A stretch of DNA of 64,000 bases. Source: Daphnia pulex. Taxonomy: Eukaryota > Arthropoda > Branchiopoda > Diplostraca > Daphniidae. The notes under the pieces were generated by a model. The model had not been told where the DNA came from. It searched no databases and saw nothing but the letters and a program-made list of their open reading frames with translations. Shown here one piece after another: positions 21,258 through 32,917 of the stretch. The stretch covers positions 10,097,001 through 10,161,000 of the forward strand of contig NC_060026.1 of the NCBI RefSeq assembly GCF_021134715.1. Reading direction: 5' to 3'. How positions within the stretch are numbered: position 1 is the first letter of the stretch; each line of letters starts with the position of its first letter. The position numbers and the translations under genes were made by a program.

Positions 21258-24200
21258 TAACCAGGAAGAAACAAAGAAGAAATGACGGAGTTTCCAGAAA
21301 GAAAGATGGACTATATATGTTGCGGCTCGAAGAACCGCAAGAACGAGTTGGCAACGCGTTTTTTTTTTTGGGGGGGGGGGGTTGTTTTGGTTCAGCAGAC
21401 ATTTTTTTTTAACTAGTAAATTTTTGGCAGGCTGGAGTCGCAGCTCTAAGAAATAAAAGGAAGTTTTTACCTAAAATTCGAGTTGTTCGTCGCTGTATTT
21501 TACTAGGGGTAATATTCTGTGCCAACCTGTTCGCGGTTTTATAACCGGGTTGTTCTATAACCACGCACTTGATTCCAGCGCCATCTACGGGGGATTCCAC
21601 TTTACTAAAAGCCCATACATAAATAAAGACAGTCATTTCTATAATCTTGGAAATTGATTTTTTGTTTCACTATAAGTAGACAAATCCTAAGTCTGTTTTA
21701 TTTCGATGATATTTTTTCTTATTAAGCTTTAAGAAAGTCTAAATTTGGGATCTGACTCTAGATGTAACTATTTTCTCACTATCTTTTTTCCATATTAAAA
21801 AACCCTCTTTATGAAAAACTTTTGGTCGCTTTCAATTATTCTAACAAAAAGCCAAGTTTATCTACTTTATTTTAATATGGAATAAAGAAAACAGTGGAGA
21901 TGACGCAAGCAATTAAATGCTCGGATTGGGTTCAATAATTACGAACGTGGTCGCTTTTTTCAGTAGGGAAATTAGGAAGGCAACGATTGTGAATGAAACA
22001 GGCTATAAACTCAAACTCGCATTATTTTTTTAAAGGAGTGCCAACATTTCTTTATGAACCTCTCAGCATCTGAAACATTAACCTAGAGTCCAAACTAACG
22101 ACCATTTCTGTCTTATTTGCTGTAAATTCTAAGTTCCCGCTGCAAAAATTTACATCTGTTGAATCAGTACGCCGATGGTGGCTCTGAAACATGGCAGAGC
22201 CATTTCGGTTCTATAACCCTTTATCGACGTGAGCCGATAAAAGTTTTCAACTTCTAGACGCCACGTCAACAAGGATTAAGAGAGGATTCCCTATAGGGCT
22301 TTGTCCCGACAGGCATTGGAACGATCCAGAGGATCTTGCCACGGATGTCCCTACGGCCGAAAAAGGGATAACCGGGTTGTTTCTATGATCGGGTGGTTCG
22401 CTAAGTGGTGCTGTTTCCATAATTTCTTTATGACAGATCCCACTTCACTTCCTGCTTGTTTAGGTAATCAATAGGATCATGGATTTCCAAAAGCAATCAT
22501 GCTGCTTCTCTGGGGGAGAAAGTGGTTGACATGATAAGATCCTAAGCGAATTTTTCTTTCGTTTTTTTTTATCCGTCATCAGCGTAAGTGTGTTGTTGGC
22601 CGCTTCGATGAATAATTTCCATATAAAGATTCTACGGTTGTATTATACTTCACCTAGCGTCAAAATCGTCCGGCAAGATCTTTTTTCTTCATTAACCAGC
22701 AATTAGTTACATTTTTAAATTTAGAACCCCATAAAAATCTGTCAATTTCTGGATGGCCAAAACCAGCACTGAACATTCACGTTCAAAAAGCAAGTAATTC
22801 CTTTCCACATTACTCAACAGACTATTGCGTACGTTGAAGGCTTACGCGTACGTTGACGGCTTGCGTACGGCAAAAATTCTATTAATTCCATGTTGATACT
22901 GTTCAATTCTTTGATTAACGTTTTCAACATACGTAAGAATTCATTGGCAATGGAACCGTTTTAGAAGTTTTTCTCAGTGGTTTACGAATTCTGCGTGGTT
23001 CAAGTCGTCAGTAGCTCGCATTTGATGACTAAGTTCAATTTTTTTAAATGTTTTGAATAGACTGATGCCATTTTCGCAAATTAAAAAAACACGTGGGACA
23101 AGAAAAAAGACACATTGTGAAAATTACATGCGGAAAGATAATTATAAGAAGAAAATTATTAGTACAGGAAAAAATTGAATTTAATATTCTCGTTTCCCGC
23201 TATCTTAAAGAAATTTTCCAGGACTAATTTTCTTATGTGATTATTAGGATGCGGAAATCGGAAGTTTTGGTCCTAGGATCGCTCACTGTTCTTCAATATA
23301 TGTTTACGTCAGATTGGGTTCAGTTCAGAAATTCAGCTTCACATCTAGCAGAAAAATCACGCTGACGCACTTTTGATGAATATCAATAAAGTAAGACCCT
23401 TCTGTCAACCTCAATCACAATTGAAAATATAATATTTCAATAATTACTGGAAAAAAATTTCATTGATTCAAGTAAAAGCAAAAAAGTTTTAGTATCTTGT
23501 GTACCATTATGTGTAGTCGTATTCCTGAGGAATTTATTTAAGAAATGTGAAAATGTAGGTGTTTCATGATAGTTGAATTATTTATGTGTTGAAACTTGCA
23601 TTGTTTTGAAAAAATTGTTTCATTATAACAAATTAAATTGTTTGTTTTTGGATCCCTGTATAGCTTTTTGTCCAAACGAAACTGGTTTTCCTAACCATTC
23701 GAGGAGAATATTTGTAAATTCAAATAGCTGTGTTGACTTGGACAAAAATAAGCCCCTTATTTTTTCTCTCGAATTTCAGTAAGTAAAATAAAGCGATTCA
23801 AAATTAGTTAGCAGACCCCACACCATTTAGGAGTTACACCTGACATTGAAATTTTTAATTCAATGCCCACTTCAAATTTGCCCCTTGAGCTACGTAAAAA
23901 TGAAACTGTCAAACTGTAGATTTCAGATTTGTCTGCTTGAAATTAAATCAGCAACATAGGGCTTAAAGTTTAAAAGCTATAATACAGATGTCTGGGTGAA
24001 ATGACGTATGTGAATATATTAAATTGAAAAAAGTCTGACGACGAAATCTCATCATTAGTGCCTAGAAACTAAGAAAAAAAGAGACCACGACCTTTCTCTG
24101 GGAAAATAGAATTTTGAAATACAAATTGAATTTAGTAATTACTTTGCACAGCAGACTATAATGGTATGGGTGATTTCCTAGACTTTTTCGTTAAGGAAAT

Positions 24201-25109
24201 GGATGAAAGGAGATCACATATAATATTCAATAATCAATGTTTCAATTCTTAAAATAACACATGGAAGTTTAACAAAAAAAGTGTTCAACTACACAAATAT
24301 ACATGGCCTATAAATATGGCCTTCTATCAAACATACCGGTGAAAAACAACTACTACTGGCCCTCAATGTGGACAGATAGGCCTATAAAACAATACTGTTG
24401 GGTGTGAAAGAAATATTTAGAATACACAAAGTCCACCCTTTCCTCCTTCCTCCGTTGGAGCTAGCTGAATTTTTTTTTATGTCGTATTTATGGACTTAAA
24501 GGGGAAATTTCACACCCCCTTTACAAACGTTAACAAGTATATATTATGGTCGTGGCCGACTATTTTTCATATGAAATATTGAGCCGGACTGGAACCTGAA
24601 CGCAGTGCCTTCAATGATCTTAGAATGTCTACTTGCTTACAAATTGCCAAGGCACTTTCTGCAGAAATTATTTCAGACATATATTTCAGTAAATATTTTG
24701 CCTTTGGAAAAGGAGGGTGGGTAAAATAAGATTAAAAAACCAACGATTTTGAGTTGAAATAGTGAACGATGAATATCCTTTTCGCATCAGTTGCAAATCA
24801 CCGCTCTACCAAATGAAGTATCGAAGATTAATTTATGGTTTCTAATTCTGTAAAATTAAAAATATGGAGAATGATGTGTCAAAACGCAGATATTTGTATT
24901 TGAACCTACGCTCCCAGATTGAAACTGGTTTTTGTTTATTGATCTGCTGTTGTGTATTCTGAAAGAAGTTGTTTTAGTCTTTCATATATTGTCTTCTTAA
25001 TGGGTTATTTATTACTTGTGTTAGACAGAGGAATTCTTTCTTACAGAACTGGAAAACGATGGACTGCTCGTGACCTGAATTCAACGCCACAAACCGCTTG
25101 GCAATTTTT
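21258..25109. other. Long gene-free stretch in unit copy 1
   Basis: It has a T-run then G-run at about 21360-21385 (length differs between copies), sequence possibly from a decayed LTR (21420-21640), and a short direct repeat CGTACGTTGAAGGCTTACG/CGTACGTTGACGGCTTGCG at 22826-22865. No gene is supported. Copy 2 equivalent: 34328-38184. Confidence 0.4.
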
Positions 25110-25192
25110 CGTCCTAGTAGATTGAACTCACAACAACTTGAGGATAGAGTGTATGTCAAGATTATTGCTCTTCTACTGAGCTAATCAAACTA
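25110..25192 (-). repeat. Degraded tRNA-derived (SINE-like) sequence, copy 1
   Basis: The minus strand reads TTAGCTCAGTAGAAGAGCA, a D-arm/box A-like stretch, and about 45 nt later GTGAGTTCAATCTAC, resembling box B/T-arm. The anticodon stem is not convincing and the acceptor ends do not pair, so this is a relic rather than a tRNA gene. Confidence 0.35.
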
Positions 25193-26228
25193 AGAAACTA
25201 GACTCAATCTTATCGTAAAGCTTATTTTAGAAAGAGCCAAGATTGTTAGGGGAAAATGGGGTGCTACAATAGCCCGCCCCGCTTTGTCTGACCAATTGAC
25301 GTATGTCACATGAGGTCAAATTTTGTCTTGCGTCATGTCATACGTTACATTATCTCTATACTCATCACGCCAGTTCATCCCCGCAGCACCCTCGTTCATC
25401 ACTTTTGCAGGTGCACGTTGTTTGGGGATAAGAATCCACATTTCCTGGGGTAAAATCGCATTTAAGACAATCGTCAGGGGTAGTGGTTTTAAGGTTAGTC
25501 AATCTATCAGCATCTATGAGCACAGCTTGAGCAGTTTTTCCAAGGCTAACAGTGACAGTGATGAACAGGGCACTGAGGGAGAGAGTGTTTTTTTTTTCAT
25601 TAAAAAATCTCCTTTTAAGTCGTTAATGATTATATTTTTGCCAAAAAATTAATTAAAATTTTTTCAAAAGATGTTTAGCAATAAAATAACTGCAAAAGAT
25701 TAATGGTCAAGTTTAGAAAATTGCACTAAAGGATGGGATTGTGATTTGGTAAAAATACAGAGAGGTTTCAAAATTTGTTTACTTTTCACTTTAATTTAAG
25801 TGCTCCTCCCTTGTTGCACCATACACCATCCAAACATACTTCATGACTTCGTCAAACTATGAATTTTGGTAAACATTTCTGGTTGGCCTTCCTATTTTTA
25901 CCTTCTCTTTAATTATTGTTCGCTTTGTTTGTTTGTTTTCGTTTTGGGACTTTTAGATTTGCTTCTTCTTTTTTTCTTTTGCTGTAGTTCAGAAGCTTTA
26001 TTGATTTTTGTATGTTAATCAGACGGGATTTAGCGTAATACACCTTCCCAACTGCTATGGGGCTTTCCTGTAGAATTATTTGGGTTAGTAAAAGAGAATG
26101 AATGTGCTAAAACTGTAAAAACCCCTTTTAATGGCATTGGATTGTGCACAATGCAAAAGAGTAGCTTTTAGGTTGTTCAGGATCCTTTTTTGTAGCTAGC
26201 AAACTTCAAATTGATGATGTTCAAGATT

Positions 26229-26392
26229 TCAGGCCATGCGGTCGATTGCTCCAGAATTTTTTTTTGTAGATTTTGCTACTTCAGCATATTCTTGAATCAA
26301 CTTGTCTTCTTCTGAATATCCAATCATAGTTAACACCAGAAAAAATTCTGCTGATGTCAAAAACACCTGAAGGGCAAAAACCGAAATGTAAT
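26229..26392 (-). CDS. Exon-like fragment of a dispersed, unrecognised gene family, copy 1
   Basis: On the minus strand, after a CCTTCAG acceptor-like site at about 26370, the frame reads VFLTSAEFFLVLTMIGYSEE then DKLIQEYAEVAKST. The plus-strand block at 45053 encodes a related sequence (ILTAAKLFLASTLIGSSDEE, LIQGYLEEAKST), also after a CCTTCAG acceptor. Downstream text in both also matches. This is a shared exon of a repeated family lying just downstream of the plsX remnant. Function unknown. Confidence 0.4.
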
Positions 26393-26534
26393 TTTTTTTT
26401 GTTAATTGCAACCCATTTATTTAAAACGATTAACTCGCTGTCAAAAGCTTAATTTCTCGTCACTAAGAACCTCCAAGAACCAAAACAGAGCTGGGCTGAT
26501 GGCGACCAGCACCAGATGAAGGACTTTCCACTGA

Positions 26535-27536
26535 CTATCCTGCGACTTGCTGACTTTGATTGTGAATTGTGCTAATTGCGAAAACAAATAATTGATTGGC
26601 AAATTCCAAGGGATCAGTTTTTCCGTGGCTTTTGACGGCCATTCCATTGAGACCGATCCAATAGGCCCCATTGTATTTTTGGAGGTCCAGTTGGCATTTC
26701 AAGCTTTCAAAGATGAGCTTTGTAATCAAATACTCAAGCTTGCCCGGCCACGAGCTGGAAAAGCCCCACTTCAAAGCGTAAAAAATTAGGCGTATCACGC
26801 CTTCTCCCGTTTTGAGGGCCACGTTCCCCGTAAAGACATCGGTCACCGAGACATCAATATTCCCGCGGGTCAGATTCCCCCCCCCCCCACACACACACAA
26901 ACACACAAACCCCTGAAAATTGAGGGGGAAGTTTTAAAAGAATAGAAGCAGCTTCCTTCAGTAGAGTGGGGCCATTAACCACTTCAGAGCCGTCTTTGAT
27001 CTACCCTACTTTGGGATTGGGTATGCCAAAAACATGTTGCACAAATTTTTCTCCCATAAGGGCAAATTTGTCCAAATGACACAGTCTACACTCAATGTTG
27101 CCTCCTAGATCCAGGAAAAGGCTCTCTCCCTTGAAGGTGGGAATTTGATTGACAATTGCAGGGCGATCAATACCTGGAAGAGTCATCAAAATGATTTTTG
27201 TGAGCCCCATGTAGGAACATGTGTTCCCTGCTGAAAAAAACGAATCGAGTTTTTCCTCCACGATCAGCTTCCAGAGCTAAGCGCACGCTCGAGCGCTTTA
27301 ACGAACGAATGGCCATGCCTTGTTTTGTGTAAACAAGAATCAGTTCATCCGTATGACAAATATAAACCTTCTTGTGAAGATTCGGGTATTTTTTAAGTAA
27401 AAGAGAAAGGCATTCTCTCTCTCCAAAAAGAAGAAATATTAGAGACGAGAGGCACTGAAGGGTTAAATGAAGAACCTGCACAACAACTGTGGTGCATGGT
27501 CAACCCCATGCCATCCACCGTGATTGTTAAGGACAC
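26535..27536 (-). pseudogene. plsX: Bacterial plsX (acyl-ACP:phosphate acyltransferase) pseudogene, copy 1
   Basis: PlsX makes acyl-phosphate from acyl-ACP for bacterial phospholipid synthesis and has no animal homologue that I know of. The minus strand from a GTG near 27536 gives SLTITVDGMG then, after a frameshift, DHAPQ/VVVQG-type sequence. It continues with SSVRLALE, FFSAGNTCSYMGLTKIILMT, LPGIDRPAIVNQIPTFKGES, LFLDLGGNIECR, FALMGEKFVQHVFGIPNPKV, NIDVSVTDVFTGNVALKTGE and YNGAYWIGLNGMAVKSHGKT. These are in correct order across nearly the full ~340-residue family length. At least four frameshifts or stops and a TG-repeat expansion (26882-26905) disable it. DGMGGDHAP and TDxFTGN resemble alphaproteobacterial PlsX. 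The rpmF-like remnant sits just upstream, as in bacteria. Confidence 0.85.
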
Positions 27537-27543
27537 TACGCCC

Positions 27544-27667
27544 TTACTCCTCTCTCAGATTAAAGTCACAAATATACAAGATTTTAGGTTCAGCTCCCAG
27601 ATTGGTGGCATTGGCTTCCTTAGGATTCAATACAAGGTGATCACGGCAATGACTTCGGGACAGCCAT
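27544..27667 (-). pseudogene. rpmF: Bacterial rpmF (ribosomal protein L32) remnant, copy 1
   Basis: The minus strand at 27667 begins ATG GCT GTC CCG AAG (MAVPK), the near-universal start of bacterial L32. It then shifts frame into RDHLVLNPKEANATNLGAEP and KILYICDF, reminiscent of the RRSHxxL and hydrophobic end of L32. Length (~120 bp remaining) and position, ending a few bases before the plsX start, match the bacterial rpmF-plsX arrangement. L32 identity rests mainly on MAVPK plus location, because the middle of the gene is deleted or scrambled. Confidence 0.55.
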
Positions 27668-27949
27668 CTGTTTTCCTCAAATTCATTCCAACTAAGGGCT
27701 CCCATATTTAGCTTAACCTTCAAAATCACAAGAGGGGTTTAACCTTCGACCTTATTTTACTTTGGAAAGCTCTGGAGATAAAAATTCAAGCAAGCATTTT
27801 GAGAAAATGGGATTTCAGGAGAGCGTCAACTACTGTTGCCAGGTGGATATTCGGTGATCTGTTTTTCAAAGATGTTTTTGAAAAATCAGGGGTTGTTTTG
27901 TGCTCTCATGCCAGTGAGGATTACACCTTCCTTTCTCTTTCCATATATT

Positions 27950-28345
27950 TTTTTTACCTATTACAGGTCTTCTTATATGCGCTGGCCAATTCACCCATCG
28001 TCGAGATCGTCGTCTGGCGATGCGATCCGTGGCAGTCTTTGAATCCCCCCCCCCCCAAAAAAAAACACGGCCACTACGTGTTTCGTGACCTATAATTGCG
28101 GGATTCGGTCACTCGTCCCGAGCCACCTGCCACGTTTGATTGTTACTTCCTCTTCTTCCTCTTACTATTCCTCTTTTTGGTGTGAAACGACGAATTTACG
28201 TCATGAAACGGAGCAATATATGCTGGCTAATTAACCATTGTCGAGATAGACATCACTGCCCAGAGATGCGATCCATGTTGCCTTTGAATTCCCCAAAACA
28301 CGGCCACAACGTGTACCGTGTCCTGTACCGATTACAAGTAAATTT
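27950..28345 (+). repeat. Degenerate ~243-bp tandem repeat, copy 1
   Basis: TATGCGCTGGCCAATTCACC..GTCGAGAT at ~27977 recurs as TATGCTGGCTAATTAACC..GTCGAGAT at ~28219. The downstream motifs TGCGATCC, CTTTGAAT and AAAACACGGCCAC also recur. The second repeat is followed by a plausible intron (donor GTAAAT at 28338, acceptor TTTCCAG at 28400) and an exon-like block. Function unknown. Copy 2: 41020-41415. Confidence 0.45.
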
Positions 28346-29137
28346 TTGTTTCAATTTTTTTTTTAATTTTTTATTAATTTTTATTATATTTATATTTCCA
28401 GAAACTTCGGCCATTCAGGTACAACGAACATGTTATGAGGAATTCCGGGTCGAAGGTGATGCCCGAATACTTCGAAAAGTGTTGTGACCCGAGTTGTAAG
28501 TAGTATTCTCCAAATCATAAACAATTGCAATCCTCCTAACAATGTGTCATTTGTTCGCCATTTGTGCGCCATCGCATAAGGGGATAGCGGATAGCTGTGC
28601 TACCCTAGTTGTTGCTCGATCAGAAACCACCAATCTCATTCCACGCCTTCAGAAAGTCGGTGGGAGAGTAAGTTATACTCTCTCCAATCTGAATTTTTAG
28701 AACTGAAAGACAGTTGCTAGAAAAGGCCGAGCCCTTTCTCGACCGCCACCTTTTCGTCAAGAAAGTACCCAAAGATTGTGACGAATCACGGATTAATAAT
28801 TTTTTTTTAATGTAATGTATGGCATTAACTCTTTTTTTATTTTATGAACTTTTTGCTCCGTGTGGGGTTATCTTGGCCAGCCGTATGGTTGTTGATTTCA
28901 ATTACCATTCGTTCATCGTAATATTCAACGAAAGAGATTCTGTTCCTTCAGTGCTTTAAAAACAAGTACATTTTTATAAGGGGTCAATAGGGTCAGCTCA
29001 TTGCAAATTTCTACTCGAGGTCATCCTTAATTGGCCAGGGTCACCTCCTTCTTTGTAGAGAGGGAAGGTTAGGATTCCCTCCAGATCTACTAGAAAAGTT
29101 TGCGACGTGCCCAGTTTGTTTCGAGATTCTTGTAAGA

Positions 29138-29398
29138 ATGTCGACACCAAAGAAGAAGAAGTACGCTCCGGCGGTGGCCGAAAACGGAGCATTGGTTACC
29201 GCAGTTACTATTAAATTGAGAAAAGTACTCAATTTCCGGGCGAAATTGAGGATGTACGCTGACTACGATCGCCAGCATCGTCGGTGTGGAATGATAATAA
29301 AGTCCACGAAGAATAGAGTTTGTTTTATAAGAAAAACCACACCGAGAAAATCCAGCAAGTCCCCGCAATATTTAATAGTCGAAATATTTAAAAAATAA
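29138..29398 (+). CDS. Small basic ORF, 86 aa, copy 1, unrecognised
   Basis: The ATG frame begins MSTPKKKKYAPAVAENGALV and ends SPQYLIVEIFKK with AATAAA overlapping the stop. It is strongly basic. The same overlap of stop and polyadenylation signal is seen in the three-exon basic gene of this unit. No motif or homologue was recognised, and an antisense frame of similar length exists. Copy 2 at 42208-42468 is intact. Confidence 0.3.
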   Translation: MSTPKKKKYAPAVAENGALVTAVTIKLRKVLNFRAKLRMYADYDRQHRRCGMIIKSTKNRVCFIRKTTPRKSSKSPQYLIVEIFKK

Positions 29399-29929
29399 AT
29401 TACAAAATTTTGAATTTTTGGGTTAATAAAAAAGAAAAAAAAGCGGAATGCATTCATATCTTTTGTACATTCTTATTCATAATTAACGCTCATTCATCGT
29501 CTCGCATCGTCTCTCTCTCTTATACGTGTTTTTCCTTGTTTTTGCCGACTCTGTAATAATAGGATTATATATTCTGAACTCGCATCCTGCAAATCTCCAC
29601 TTCTTTTTTATTTTTTCGGGAGCTTTTCTTCTTTTGTTTTTATCCGGTTATGGCCAGACCTACATAACAAAACAAAAGATTGGGAGGAAATTAAATAAAA
29701 AAAAATCTATACTGATGGAATCTGCTGAAACAGCTAATACTACATTAATTTTCGTTAATTTTCAGATTTAACAGAAGATTGGCGATCTTCCCCGCATGAT
29801 GGAATGTCCCCAATCTAAAGATGGCTTTGGTGGTGCAGGCAAAACAGCAAGAAAATAATTTCAAGGGAGGAAATTGAGGAAGAGGAAATTGTCAAGCAAT
29901 GTTTCGAGTATTCAAAGTGGTTGGTCAAA

Positions 29930-30080
29930 AAATTGTCAAAGTGGTAAAAATTTCAAGTTGTAATTGTCAAAGTGGACAAAATTTCAAGTTGTAATTGTCA
30001 AAGTGGACAAAATTTCAAGTTGTCATTGTCAAAGAAGTGTAAAAATTTCAAGTGGCCATTGTCAAAATGGCTGAAAAGTT
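29930..30080. repeat. ~31-34-bp minisatellite, copy 1
   Basis: Four to five tandem copies of a unit close to AATTGTCAAAGTGGACAAAA followed by TTTCAAGTTGT. The middle copies are identical and the outer ones diverge. Copy 2 lies at 43000-43150. Confidence 0.75.
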
Positions 30081-30472
30081 TGAGTCGAATTGTAAACAAG
30101 AAAACTTTTTCTAAATGTCTTGTACGAATAAATTTACAATCAGGTTAAACATTCAGTGATGTTACATTACGAAATGGGTAAATGGGTCAACTCGTGATCG
30201 CTCTTGGTTTTCCACCAGAAGTTTTTTCAAGCCTCGCCAGCACGTCAGTATCAAGAAATTTCTTGTTGACTGGTTGCAGTGAGAGCGGGATGGAGCGGTG
30301 AGGAAAATCTTTCAAGAAAAATTTAAAGTTCGCAAAGGGTAGGAGAAGTTGAGAAAATGTACACTAACGTGAATCAGTAAATGTTTATGTTTTTTAAATG
30401 TATTAATATAATTTTCTAAATGTGTATTTTCTTTTTCGTGCTAAGACGTCATATCCTTCTTTTTATTGGAAG

Positions 30473-30555
30473 ATGCAGCCGCTAGAAAGCAGCTGGTGGA
30501 GCTGACTGGGAGATTGGCGAATTTGGAGGAAAAGGAAAAAGATATGTTGGAGTAA
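30473..30555 (+). CDS. Terminal-exon-like coiled-coil fragment, copy 1
   Basis: After an acceptor-like TTTTTATTGGAAG the frame reads AARKQLVELTGRLANLEEKE and KDMLE, then TAA. This is a regular heptad-like helix. The upstream exons were not identified. Copy 2: 43543-43625. Confidence 0.3.
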
Positions 30556-31239
30556 TTTTTAAATGTTTTTTTTGTTTGTTTGGTGTTTTTCTAACATTTC
30601 ATTCATTCAAGATAAATATAATATCCTTTTAAACAACTCCTTTTTATACTTTTTCATTCTAAAAATAAACACACTTTCTCGATCTGTTTATTTTACTCAG
30701 CCTTTAAAAAATGAGAACGGAATAGAAATCTTTTGAAAACTATAACTTTTAATACTTTGTGTACTGTCTACTGTGCTTGGCCTTTGCTTTTGTTACATTT
30801 TTTCGCAGAAGTTTCCACGGAAAAGTGCACTTTCTTTTGAAGTGAGCTGCAATAGAAGAAAGTAAGTGGGTGCAAGTTTGTGATTTGGGAATGAAATTCA
30901 AGCAATCCACTACAGAATTTTATTCCAGGTATGTATTTTCATTATTCCTGCTTCTATTTGTACAAACGTTAGTTTTAACAATTGTTAAATTCCTGTTAGA
31001 ATAAGAGAAAAAGGCATTGGAAAAGTGCGGCGTCCAATATCCGATTTTGTTGGAAAAATTGCTGCACTGCTTCAGAGGAGGGCATGGTTTTCTTAGTGCA
31101 GGACACTGTTGCTTTACAGGGAAATAATAATGGGATTGCAGTGGGTGTGGGGGTTAGGGCGGCAAATGTAGATGGTGGGGAAAACTTGGCTATAGATGGG
31201 AATATGGAATTTTTGGCTGGAAGAAATGCTGAAGTAGAT

Positions 31240-31270
31240 GTTGGCGGATGAAATCAGATGAAATCAGAAA
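31240..31270. other. Tandem-duplication junction
   Basis: The end of copy 1 (GTTGGCGG, 31240-31247) is followed by ATGAAATCAG twice in a row (31248-31267), then copy 2 sequence GAAATCAGAAAAAAACATG. The first ATGAAATCAG is filler, apparently templated from the start of the unit, as in end-joining repair. Confidence 0.75.
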
Positions 31271-31292
31271 AAAACATGTCTGTAATGTTTTC

Positions 31293-31389
31293 CGCAAGCG
31301 AAGAACATCTTGTGGAACGATTTGCCCAAAGACATCTTCTCCTCGGCAAAGTAAACATTCTTTTGGCAACGAGGGCAAATTCCTGGCAT
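31293..31389 (-). pseudogene. Muscle LIM protein exon 1 remnant, copy 2
   Basis: Repeats the exon-1 half of the LIM pseudogene ([26 protein letters not shown]). Exon 2 is missing because the duplication breakpoint lies between the exons. Confidence 0.7.
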
Positions 31390-31651
31390 CTTGGCTGGCA
31401 GAAAAAAAATCAACTCTTTAAAAAAAAAAAAAAATGGCAGTCCGACTCGGCAAAGGATTCCTGAAAAAAGAAAAACACAAAATTCCCTCCCATCAGTCGC
31501 ACTCGTTTTTTAACAACAATTTTAACAGCAATGGATTCACAACAGGAGTTTAACCATTCCCTTGCCGACATCTCCGTGCACGTGGCAGAAGCCATTGTTT
31601 GTTTAGCTGCAGTTGCTGTAGAAAAATTTGTAATTTAGCCCCCACTGCAGT

Positions 31652-32161
31652 ATGTCCTACGTGAAAAATTTGATTGGCCAAAGCCAAAGAGTAAGTATCC
31701 TTATTTGTGCCCTAAATTTTAAAATCTTTTTTCTAAATCTTTTTTCTCATGCAGGGTCCAAGAAACCGCAGAATGATGTCGAGATGGGGAACGCTTCTGA
31801 CGAAGCTGGTGGGCAAAAGAGAGCCAGGTGTTGGTGTGAACACGAGGATTTTTGTTCAAAAATCCAAATGCAAGAAGAGCTTTCAGGAGGCAAGCAGGTG
31901 TATCTGACTGTGGTAAGTTATCACCTTACCCAATCCCCCCTCATTGCCCAAAATTTTTTTTAATTTATCGTGTTAATTATTTACAGAAAGAAAAGGTGGT
32001 TCTATCTCAATTGGCCAGAAAAATTGAAGAAGAGGAAGATCTGCCGGGAACCAGTCCCCAATGATGGGGCCATCCCACGACTGAGATGGAAGATGAGGAA
32101 TGTTCAAACATTACGTGTGTATTTTCTTGAAGTTGGATTGCAATCGAGGTTCCTTATCTAA
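31652..32161 (+). CDS. Small basic three-exon gene, copy 2 (118 aa)
   Basis: Exons 31652-31690, 31755-31897 and 31987-32161 with splice sites and frame identical to the gene at 18582-19091. Conservation of the frame says little, since the whole unit is about 99.9% identical. Confidence 0.45.
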
Positions 32162-32917
32162 ATAAAAATTTTGAAAAGTATTTGTTTGTTGTTGTTGTAT
32201 ATTTCATTCATAATTCATTCATTTCATCTCATTATATTTCATCTCACATATGGCAGTTCATTTTTCATAATCACAATAATCTTGCATGAACGTCTAACTA
32301 ATCTTTCTTTTGGTTCTTATTTTCTTCCATGTTGTAGTCTTCTGCTCTGGGTCTCATTTGCTTGAATGTTCGTGGAAGTGGAATTTCTCTTTCATGTCTA
32401 GAATAAAAAGGAAATTATGAAATGTAATAAAGTATAAGCACAAATGGTTTACCCTTGAAATAAAACCTGGTATTCCAATTGGTTGTCATCTTTGTTTTTG
32501 GTAATGCGAACAATTTTAGCCTCAACCCAAGAAGAAGTAAAAGGGTCTTTAGCATCTATTAAATCTTGAAACTGATTTTGAGACAACATTTGAATTAGTA
32601 AAACACAAATTGGATATGCAAAGAGATTTTAAATCTTACTTCATAGTATTCAAAAACAACCTTGTTTGCACAATGAGCCGAATTTGTTGTGTCCGTTTCC
32701 ATTCGTCTGTTTGACATTGACTCCTCCATTGGCCAGAAGTGGGGCTACGTGAGCTTGTGCCAATTGCGGGATATTCTATATTGGGGGTCCGTTCTGTCAA
32801 GGGTCCGCATCCGTGATTCATCATATTTTACATGCACATGTAGCTGCTGTTGCAGAAATTTTCGAACTGTGACTACATGGAATGACTACATGTGCACAGT
32901 CCACATGGGAGCAGTAA

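Larger units (their letters stand above)
18192..31247. repeat. Tandem duplication, copy 1 (~13.06 kb)
   Basis: This segment and 31260-44318 are direct repeats matching throughout with only scattered substitutions and homopolymer length changes. I counted roughly fifteen substitutions while reading, about 99.9% identity. The unit begins at GAAATCAGAAAAAAACATG and ends at GATGTTGGCGG. It contains a LIM exon, a basic three-exon gene, a decayed BEL/Pao pol, a tRNA-like repeat, the rpmF-plsX remnant, a minisatellite and part of an unrecognised gene. It is either a recent tandem duplication or an assembly artefact. Confidence 0.9.

Noticed and set aside
24790..24910. Possible second tRNA-like fragment in the duplicated unit
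   Set aside because: Only short D-arm-like text (GGTAGAGCGGTG on the minus strand) is present, with no cloverleaf.
26300..26535. fabH-like start downstream of plsX
   Set aside because: I looked for the usual FabH N-terminal pattern (GTGSYLP, DTSDEW) in all minus-strand frames and could not find it.
29860..30080. CRISPR-like regular repeats
   Set aside because: The repeats are contiguous with no unique spacers, so this is a minisatellite, and the genome is eukaryotic.
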